Assembly: GCA_965603365.1 (NCBI GenBank)
Contig: CBFDCR010000072.1
Location: 1-25,517, forward strand
Length of the DNA: 25,517 nt
Reading direction: 5' to 3'
From: JAHELQ01 sp965603365
GTDB taxonomy: Bacteria > Acidobacteriota > Aminicenantia > UBA2199
The notes below the pieces were generated by a model. It did not search any database. It was not told the origin of the DNA and saw only the letters and a list, made by a program, of their open reading frames with translations. Positions within the stretch are counted from its first letter, which is position 1. Each line of letters begins with the position of its first letter. A program made the translations under genes and the position numbers. Of this stretch, positions 11,001 to 19,100 are shown one piece after another.

Positions 11001-12016
11001 GCCGGGCGCCGTTTTTTAGAGTCGGCCTGATCAACGGCGGCAGCCGGCCTATCCTGATGGTGGACATGCATCATATTATTTCCGATGGCGTAACAATGGA
11101 TTTAATCTCCAGGGATTTCCGGGCGCTGCATGAAGGCAAAGAACTCCCCCCCTTGCCGCTGCAATACAAAGACTATGCCGAGTGGCAGAACAGTGAAGGG
11201 CAAAGGCGCAAGGTAAAGGAACAGGAGGCATTCTGGTTAAGGGAATTCAGGGATAAACTGCCGACACTCGACCTGCCCACCGATTTCCCCAGGCCCGATG
11301 CCCGGAGTTTCGAGGGAGATTCTCTGAGGTTCGAGTTAGCAGAGGAGGAGACGACAGCGTTATTCAAGATTGCCCGGACCGCCAATGCCACCATGTTTAT
11401 GAATCTGCTGGCCACCTTTAATATTTTCCTGGCGAAGCTGTGCGGCCAGGAGGATATCATCATCGGCACACCCATTGCCGGCCGCCGACACGCTGATTTG
11501 GAGAATATAATCGGCCTGTTTGTCAACACCCTTCCCCTCAGGAATTACCCGTCGGCGAACAAGACATATGATGAATTTCTAAAGGAGGTCAGGGAACGCT
11601 TCCTGATGGTCCTGGAAAACCAGGATTGCCAACTGGAAGCTCTGATAGAGATTCTACCCGTGAGCAGGGAAGCGGGACGCCACCCCCTCTTCGATGTCTT
11701 TTTTTCGCTGAAAAAGTTTGCCATGACCTCCGAGGAGATAGCCGCGGCCAGGCTGGAGCAGTACAATTTTGAATACAAAATAGCCAAGGTCGATTTTGCC
11801 TTTTATGCGATAGAGGCGGCAAATGGAATTATCTGTACATTTGAATACAGCACCAGGTTGTTTGAAAAAGAGACGATTGCCCTGATGAGGGATCATTACC
11901 TGGCCCTGGTCAGGAGCATCATCCATGATGTACACGGCAGGATTCGAGATTTAGAACAGAGAACTGAACTGGAAAAGAAATTAGACCGGGGGAATGATGT
12001 CGAATTTAAATATTGA
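8090..12016 (+). CDS. NRPS, single module: half-C, A (Asp-like), T, C
   Basis: The 1308-residue protein begins at ATG 8090 with AGGAG at 8079-8083. Residues ~20-260 match only the C-terminal lobe of a condensation domain (starts at KEYWSKKL; no HHxxxDG). The adenylation domain follows: A3 YTSGTTGKPKG (~418), A4 region FAYDALYTQFF (~462), A5 HYGPTETTIG, A8 IKIRGNRVELGEIE (~675) and an A10 variant HNKVNRKAL (~758). The carrier has FFELGGHSLK (Ser814). The last domain is a complete L-L-type condensation domain (LSSAQKRMYVLQQ; HHIISDG, His994). My hand-read code is D-A-T-K-M-G-H-I-G-K, close to the aspartate code DLTKVGHIGK, so Asp or a derivative is predicted. The protein ends VEFKY. It has no inserted tailoring domain, unlike the other three synthetases here. 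Domain calls are firm; substrate moderate. Confidence 0.95.
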   Translation: MYKLSEDELLLFSADFVRQKEYWSKKLSGNVEKTEILAGGDKDQIDSKNIDRLEISIPHHLSAGIINLGSQSNLSIFIILLAGLKALIYRYTNKTDITVLSPVNKLRISEETINNCLTIRDQVNGEMTFKDLLLRIRTSTLEAYDNQDYPFDRLMEYLFPEARDRGHHLISAIACSLGNIHENRDMEMMGSKLHFSFLRQPEQITGNIVFDADVYGQADIERMLKHLLAILAESVANVNIKIAGISFLAAAEKNQLISVLNDTEVKDHYSKVVIELFEEQAAKQTDHTAVVYRDERLTFGQLNDSADQWARVLAQKGIKTNSLTGLMAEPCKEMVVGIMAVLKAGGAYLPIEPESPDHRITYMLNDSHARVLLTRKHLKGRVQFEGETIDIEDKELYEGDSGNLNNRYLAADLLYLIYTSGTTGKPKGVLISNENLMNYINWTVREIHLNAEDRAILTSSFAYDALYTQFFASILYGGELHVISRETFLIPEILIKYLNEKAITYIKVTPSLFKVIVRSADFSGPMFRKLKFIMLGGEPINVKDVDLAHTICPHVQMMNHYGPTETTIGSLATFIDFNKFADFRPSPTIGKPIDNTRVYILDENLQLLPAGVPGELCIGGEGVGVGYLNSPELTGEKFTADPFCDGDRLYRTGDLARWLTDGSIKLLGRLDDQIKIRGNRVELGEIESRLLKHDAVREVVVIDREDRSGDRYICAYIVADKEVSPCQLREYLAIELPPYMIPAYFVQLDRIPLTEHNKVNRKALPVPDISEDGQTAGPRDALEEKLVGIWAGLLGLKEERIGIDSNFFELGGHSLKTINLTSLIHRELNVKVPLAQIFENPTIRGLAQYIKEADRERYCPIEPACEKEFYVLSSAQKRMYVLQQMEPASTAYNISWLIPLDETFEPARLEEIFERLIQRHESLRTSLRLIDDRPVQRIHERVDFRVHYYDLASSVTLEGILGQFAKPFDLGRAPFFRVGLINGGSRPILMVDMHHIISDGVTMDLISRDFRALHEGKELPPLPLQYKDYAEWQNSEGQRRKVKEQEAFWLREFRDKLPTLDLPTDFPRPDARSFEGDSLRFELAEEETTALFKIARTANATMFMNLLATFNIFLAKLCGQEDIIIGTPIAGRRHADLENIIGLFVNTLPLRNYPSANKTYDEFLKEVRERFLMVLENQDCQLEALIEILPVSREAGRHPLFDVFFSLKKFAMTSEEIAAARLEQYNFEYKIAKVDFAFYAIEAANGIICTFEYSTRLFEKETIALMRDHYLALVRSIIHDVHGRIRDLEQRTELEKKLDRGNDVEFKY

Positions 12017-12052
12017 CGGCCAATAAAAAGATAAAAGAACAGCAGGCTTAAT

Positions 12053-12057
12053 GGAGG
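12053..12057 (+). promoter_or_regulatory. Ribosome binding site deciding the start of the ATP-pyrophosphatase gene
   Basis: GGAGG lies 5 bases before ATG 12063. An in-frame ATG at 12051 overlaps this site and has no good site of its own. Relatives usually begin near M-K-x-C-x-R-C-V-L-P, which fits the start at 12063. Confidence 0.7.
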
Positions 12058-12062
12058 ATATC

Positions 12063-13094
12063 ATGAAAGTGTGTAACCGATGTGTTTTACCGGAAACCTA
12101 TGAAGGGATTGAGTTTGACCGATACGGGGTATGCAATTATTGTAATGCGCACCGCCGCGCCCGGGAGAACCAGGCCAGCGATTGTTTCGCCAGCGAAGGG
12201 GAAGTGATAAAATGTCTGGCGAAGTATAAAAACCGTGACCAGCAGTACGATGTGGTGGTCTCATTGAGCGGCGGTGTGGACAGCGGTTTTGCCTTGATAA
12301 AATTGGTCGAAACCTACAAATTAAGGCCCCTGGTCTTCCACAACGACCATGGATTCGAGGATGAAATCGCCACCGATAATGCCAGGAAGCTGTGCCGGCA
12401 CTTAAACGTGGATTTAATAATATGGCAGAACGATCTGACCTTCATGAAAAAATTGTGGAAATACTTTAACGAAGCGGAGGAAAGCGATCTGTCCGCCTGT
12501 TTTGTCTGTGCCAACATGCTCTATTTCAACGCCCTGCGGTTGGCGGAAAAGTTTAATATAAAACTGGTGGTCAACGGGTACTCGAAAGGCCAGATTCGCC
12601 TGCAGAATAACCAGAAAAAATCGAGAGAGTGGTATGGAGAGATGATCGAGGTCATATTGGCGACCGGCGACAGGGCGTTTTTCGAGGAGTTTACCGGGAA
12701 GTGGAAATTACTGGAAAAGCAGAAAATATTTCAGACCCGGCAGGACCTGGAAGACAATGTCGATGCCGACAAAATACTGTTTGTCCCCTTCTTTGCCTTT
12801 GAATTTTATAAAACCGATAAAGAAAAATTAAAAAAAATCTGCCGGGAACGGTTCGACTGGCAGCCCATGGCAACCAGTTACCCCGCCAGGACGACCAATT
12901 GCCGCATGATCTGGCTGAATACCTATTTTGATTTGAAACGGCTCCATTTTAGTGTCTACCACGATGAATATTCTACCCTGATACGGGAAGGAGAAATATC
13001 ACGCCAGCAGGCAATAGCGGATCTTGCATTTAAACCTCCGCCGGGGTTACTGGAACACCTGGCCAGTGAGATAGGCGTGGATCTGGAAATATAG
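12063..13094 (+). CDS. ATP-pyrophosphatase of the N-acetyl sugar amidotransferase (WbpG/PseA) type
   Basis: The protein has 343 residues from ATG 12063. It opens with a Cys pair region (CNRCVLPET, then GVCNYC), probably zinc-binding, followed by the PP-loop SLSGGVDSG that binds ATP. Further cysteines occur in SACFVCANM and TTNCRMIW. The length and plan fit the WbpG/PseA/LegZ family, which adenylates a substrate and replaces an oxygen with nitrogen supplied by a glutaminase partner. Related PP-loop enzymes instead transfer sulfur, as in tRNA thiolation and thioamide metabolite pathways. No HisH-like glutaminase or sugar-modifying gene lies in this window. It sits between two NRPS genes, directly after the Asp-like module, so amidation or thiolation of a peptide carboxyl or amide is a reasonable inference. 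A role in sugar decoration cannot be excluded. Family moderately sure; substrate unknown. Confidence 0.85.
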   Translation: MKVCNRCVLPETYEGIEFDRYGVCNYCNAHRRARENQASDCFASEGEVIKCLAKYKNRDQQYDVVVSLSGGVDSGFALIKLVETYKLRPLVFHNDHGFEDEIATDNARKLCRHLNVDLIIWQNDLTFMKKLWKYFNEAEESDLSACFVCANMLYFNALRLAEKFNIKLVVNGYSKGQIRLQNNQKKSREWYGEMIEVILATGDRAFFEEFTGKWKLLEKQKIFQTRQDLEDNVDADKILFVPFFAFEFYKTDKEKLKKICRERFDWQPMATSYPARTTNCRMIWLNTYFDLKRLHFSVYHDEYSTLIREGEISRQQAIADLAFKPPPGLLEHLASEIGVDLEI

Positions 13095-13106
13095 ACTATC
13101 CGGAAC

Positions 13107-13136
13107 ACCTGGTCAGGCAACCCTCCCTGAACAGGT
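13107..13136 (+). other. Intergenic inverted repeat (possible mRNA hairpin)
   Basis: ACCTGGTCAGG (13107-13117) can pair with CCTGAACAGGT (13126-13136) across an 8-base loop, giving ten pairs and one central G-A mismatch. It lies in the 70-base gap before the large NRPS gene and 14 bases upstream of that gene's ribosome binding site. There is no T-run, so it is not a standard terminator. It could affect mRNA processing or be chance. Confidence 0.35.
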
Positions 13137-13164
13137 TGAGACTAGACAAGAAGGAGCTTCGATC

Positions 13165-16100
13165 ATGAATGATTTGCATGAAAGAACAATTATCGACAGA
13201 TACTGGTTAAGCAGGCTGTCCGGAAATTTACCGGGAATCAGGCTGCCGCTGCTGCCCGGACGTAAAGAAGCCGAAGGCCTGGAGAGAGGGCAGTTGCAGC
13301 AGGAAATCCCGCCATTCATATCGGCCCGGCTGCAAGAAATTTGCCGTGACTCCGATCTTGCCTTATTTATATTTTTTCTGAGCGGCCTGTATATCGCCGT
13401 CCATAAATATACCGGCGTCGATGACCTGGTCATCGGCACCATACCCCCGAAAAAAGAGGGGGTGAAAGATAAAATCGTGCTCTGCCGGAATCGAATCTCG
13501 GGGGGCCTGACCCTTAAAGAGACCGTTGAACGGGTCAAGCAAAACGTATTGAAGGATTTTAATTATGCCGATTACTCCTTCGGCGCAATTTATCAAAAAT
13601 TGTTGACTAGAAGCAGCCTGGATACCCTGGATGTGTTCAATATCGCCTTTATTTACGATAAATGTCAGAACAAGAGCAAAATGTTGAACCAGTTCGACCT
13701 GGTGGTGGTCCTGTCGGCAGTGGAAGACCGACTCATCATCCAGGCCGAGTACAATTCAGGCCTCTATACCGGGGAAATGATTCAGGCATTTTGCCGGAAT
13801 CTGATTCACATATTTGATAATATCCGGGAAAAGTTGGATGAGGCAGTATCGGAAATCGGTATAGCCGGTCCCGATGAAGTCCAGAGGTTTTCCGGTTTTA
13901 ATAACAGGGAGACGGCTTATCCACAGGATAAAACTATTCAGACCCTGTTTGAAGAGCAGGTTGATAGAACACCGGATAATACGGCGCTGGTATTCGAGGA
14001 TAAACAGTGCACCTATAGAAAGTTGAATGAAAGGGCAAACCGGTTGGCCCGTATGCTGAGAGCCGGGGAAGTACGGCCCGGTACGATAGTGGCTATAATG
14101 CTGGAGCGTTCGGCGGACATGGTAATAGCCTTGTTGGCGGTCTTGAAGGCCGGCGGCTTATATTTGCCCATCGATCCCGCTGCTCCCGAAAACCGGGTAT
14201 TGGCCATGCTGAAGGATTCAGAAGCGCCGGTGCTGTTGACCAGGTCCGATATTGTGCAAAAATTTTCATTTAATGCCCTGAAGAGTCGAACAATGACCCC
14301 CATAGAACCGAAGGTGACCCCTTCCCGCCGGCGGATTACCAGTATGGATGACTTACCTTTAGCGGATCGCTCACTGGTGGATTATGAAAAATACCACCGC
14401 TGTCTCGGTTATGCCGGGGTAAAAAACAGTATTTCCCTGGAAACCACCCGGGGCTGTCCCTACCATTGCATATACTGCCACAAAATTTTCCCGAAGAAAC
14501 AGGTGAGCCGTTCTGCGGGGAATATTTTTGCCGAAGTGTGGTACTACTACAACCTGGGCGTCCGCAGGTTTACCATTATCGATGATATTTTTAATTTGAA
14601 CGTCAAGAACAGTTCGGAATTCTTTAAACTGATTATTAAAAACCGGCTGAAACTCCAGCTCTTTTTTTCGGCCGGACTGCGGGGTGATATCCTGACCCGG
14701 GATTATATCGACCTGATGATAGAGGCCGGAACCGTCGGCCTGGCGCCGGCCTTAGAGACTGCCTCCCCGCGGCTGCAGAGATTAATCAAGAAGAATTTGC
14801 ATATAGAAAAGCTGCGTGACAATATCGAGTATATCTGTAAGAAACATCCGGGTGTCATCCTGGAGCTCTTCATCATGCACGGCTTTCCCACCGAAACCGA
14901 AGAAGAGGCCAGGCTGACCATGGATTTTGTCAAGAGCATCAAATGGCTTCATTTTCCCTATATCAACATCCTGAGGATTTATGCAAATACCCAGATGGAG
15001 GCCCTGGCTGTCAGGCAGGGAATTTCCCGGGAAGCGATCGTTAGAAGCGAGGATCTGGCCTGGCATCAATTACCGGAGACACTGCCTTTTAAAAGGAGTT
15101 TTACCGTTCAATACCAGACCGATTTCCTGTACGAGTATTTCCTGTTGACGGAACGGCTGCTGCAGGTCCTGCCCCATCAAATGAAACTCCTGACAGAAGA
15201 TGAATTGGTGCAAAAATACAACAGCTATTTACCGGTCGATATCAACAGCTTTGGCGATCTGCTGCAATTTATGAAGATTGGCAAAAACGAAGTGGCCGGT
15301 TCGAGCTTCCTGGAGGAAGACTACTCTGCGATTCCCGATTTTAACGGGAAGGTGAGGGAGTACTCTTCTCGAATAGAACCGGCCGAAGGGGCGCTAAAAA
15401 TCTTGCTCCTGGATTTGAACCTATTCTTCAGCGGTGAGAAGGCCATGCTCTATGACCTGGTTGATGAGCCCCTGGGATTAATACGACTTATGACCTATTT
15501 GAATCGGCAATTCGGCAGTAAAATTGAGGGGAAAATTGCCAAATCCAGGATCGATTTTAACAGCTATGGGGAATTAAAAACCCTGCTGCATGAGTTTCGG
15601 CCTGACGTGATCGGCGTCAGGACCGTGACCTTTTACCGGGCGTTCTTCCAGAAAACCGTTGCCCTGATCAGGCAGTGGGGCATCGATGTCCCCATCGTGG
15701 CCGGGGGGCCCCATGCCACCGGCAATTATAAAACGGTACTGCGGGATCGAAATGTTGACCTGGTGGTTCTGGGCGAAGGGGAGTTGGCCTTTAGCGAATT
15801 GATAGAAAAGTGTATCGGCAATGGTGGCCGGCTGCCGGTTGAGGAAGTCTTAGAAGGGATCGCCGGCCTGGCTTATTTCCCCGCTAAACAAACATTGATC
15901 AACGATTTTGATCGGCAGATAATGATGTTGGATGCAGTGGATGAAGTATTGAGCAAAGAAGCCGGGGATAACCCGGTAAATATCAATCAACCGCCTGATC
16001 CGGCTTACATCATCTACACTTCCGGCTCCATGGGCAAACCCAAAGGGGTGATGGTGGAGCATCGAAACGTGGTCGCTTATTTGACTGCCTTTCTCCGGGA

Positions 16101-19100
16101 GTTCGACCTGTCTGCACAGGATGTCGTCATCCAGCAGGCCTCTTTTACTTTTGATGCATTCGTGGAGGAAGTTTATCCCATTTTGTCAAGAGGCGGTAAA
16201 TTGGTACTTCCCCGAAAAAATGAAATCCTGGACATTCACTTATTAGCCGGGTTGATCGACAAAAACAACGTCACTGTTATCGATTGTTCTCCACTGTTGT
16301 TAAACGAACTGAATAAGGTTAAGTTGACCGGCAGTGTACGTACCCTGATCAGCGGCGGGGACGTATTGAAAGAAGCGTACGTGGATCATTTTTTAAAGGT
16401 CGGCAAGCTGTCTGTCTACAATACCTACGGCCCGACCGAGACAACCGTGTGTGTGACCTACTACAGGTGTTCTGCCCCTGAACAGACCAATATCTTTATC
16501 GGCAAGCCCATATCCAATTATAAAGTATTTATACTGGATAAGAGTAATAAACTGGTCCCCCTGGGGGTGGCGGGAGAACTGTGTGTTGCCGGGGTCGGCC
16601 TGGCCAGGGGTTATTTGAATGCCGGGGATTTAACCGGGGATAAGTTTGTCGACAATCCCTTTGGCAAAGGCCGGTTGTACCGGACAGGTGACCTGGTCCG
16701 GTGGCTTCCCGATGGCAACTTAGAATTTCTGGGCCGGCTGGATCACCAGGTCCAGGTGAGGGGATTCAGGATCGAGCCGGGGGAGATAGAGGCAAGGCTG
16801 CGAAATCACCCGGAAATAGAGGCGGCGCTGGTCATCGACCGGCAAGATAAGACTGGCGAGAAGTATCTGTGCAGCTACATCGTTTCAGAAAAAACGATTA
16901 CAACATCCGAATTAAGAGACCATCTGGCTCGGCACCTTCCGGATTATATGCTGCCCGCCCACTTTGTCAGGCTGGAAAAGATACCCAGGACCCCCGGTGG
17001 TAAGATAGACAGGAATGCCCTGCCGGAACCTTCGCTTGACTCCGGCGTCCTCCCCTATATTTCGGAAAAAATGCTGGAGAATTTTGAAGTTGCACTCTTT
17101 TCCCACCAGCCTGTAAATGTGATATCCCTTTCGGACACCGCCGATAAGATCGGGCTGAACATGCAAAAAGAGATGACGGTGCTGCAGCAATACGCAGCCC
17201 TCGATGGTAAGGAATATTTCCCCTTGAGTCACCCTCAGAAGAGAATTTACTACGCTGAAAAGACCTATCCCGATACCGGCTGTGAAAATCTGGCCTTTAC
17301 CATGAAGTATCGGGGGGAATTGGATGAGGGATTCCTTCAGGAGGCAGTCAATCATGTCCTCATGAAGTACGAGGAACTCAGGCTAAGGATCGTGGAAATA
17401 GAACAGGGCCACTCTATAGAACCGGCCCAATATATTTCTGCCCACCGGGAATATCGACTCGATTGTCTCGATTTTTCCAGCCAGACTAATGGCGCGGCAT
17501 TGGCAGAGTGGATTGACAATACTACCTGGCAACCTTTTCATTTGATAGATCACGATCTCTTCTATTTTGCCTTCGTAAAATTTAACGACAAAGAATCGGG
17601 ATTGTATATCAAACTTCATCATATTATTTCCGATGTCTGGACCTTTAACCTGTTGTTTTCAGACATCGACAGGGTTTATGAAAAACTGCAGGCCGGTAAA
17701 GCCGTCGAGGACAGTCCGGCACCATCCTACAGGCAGTATATCTTCGCCGAGCGGGCATATTTAACATCTCCTCAGGCAAAAAATGATGTAAAATTCTGGC
17801 AGGAAACGATTTTCCCCCTGCCGGCTGAGGCCGCCCTCTCGTTCAGGCAAGGTGATTCCGCCAATATTAAAAGCGGCGTCAGCCGGCTCCTGGTGCCGGA
17901 CGATGTGCGTACCGGGCTGAAGGAGTATATAAAAAATAATAATACCTCCCTTTATAAACTCCTATTATCGGCATTAGCCATCTATATAGCCAGGGTAACG
18001 GCCCTCGACGATTTTATTGTCGGCGGGGTCAATCACAATAGGGCAAATGATATTATATATAAAGAGATGGCCGGGATATTTGTCAGCATCTTTCCCATCA
18101 GGTTAAAAATCGAGGCTGCCGTGAGGTTTCGAGATTTTGTAGAAAAGGTGGGAAAGGATTTAAACCATATCGTCAAAAATCACCAGCGATTTCCCTTCGA
18201 TATCCTGGCCGCCGAACTTAGAGAAAAAACAGGCATTGATCCAGGTTTTTTGCTGAATATATTTCTCATCGGTCACCCGGATTTGCCGGAAGAAAAATAC
18301 AAGATAGAACACCGTTTCCAGGGCTATGAACCGAATCCCCTGACCATCCATATTAACTTTTCCAATAAAGATATCTATGGCCAACTCGAATTGGAATGGG
18401 ATTATCAATTGGAACTCTTCACAGATTCCGATGTCGTCCGGATTCACCGTAACCTCATGAATATTTTGGCTGATGTGCTCCGTCATCCGGACAAGAAGTT
18501 GTCGGAGATAGAACCGTTGTCCCCGGAAGAAAAGGGCAACATTCAGGCCAGAATGAACGAATCGAGAGTCAACCTGGGGGAAATTGAGAATTGCCTGCTG
18601 GAACACGGCGATATAGGAAAGGCAGCAGTGGTGCTGCGGAAAGAGGCAGGTCGTAATCCTTATCTATGCGCCTTTATCGAATCTGAAAAAGACCTTATTG
18701 AAGCGGAACTCCTATCGTATCTATCCCCGAAATTACCTCAGCAGGCGATTCCAGCCAGATATATCCGCCTGGAAAAGACACCGTATATGCTCAATGGCAG
18801 GGTAAACAGAAAATTATTAGAAATGATAGGCCTGGATACAGGCGTAGATACAGGCTATAATGGCCCGAGAGATGAAGTGGAAAACAAGTTGGCGGAGATC
18901 TGGTCTGAAGTGCTGACGATAGATAAAAGTAAGATAAGCATAGCCACCAATTTTTTTGAAGTGGGTGGACAATCCTTGAAGGCCACCATACTCTTAGCGA
19001 AGATCCATAAAGAGTTCCAGGTAAAAGTACCCATGGCAGAGGTATTTAAAAGACCCACCATAAAGGGATTGGGGGCCTATATAAAGGAATCGAAGGAAGA

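Noticed and set aside
15391..15905. Absence of the DxHxxG histidine in the B12-like domain as proof that it does not bind cobalamin
   Set aside because: Many cobalamin-dependent radical SAM enzymes lack this histidine, so its absence decides nothing. Binding remains untested.
18540..18580. Frameshift or pseudogene at the adenylation deletion
   Set aside because: The frame is uninterrupted through the junction, and an intact carrier and condensation domain follow, so the gene looks functional as written. Assembly collapse remains possible and is noted in the findings.
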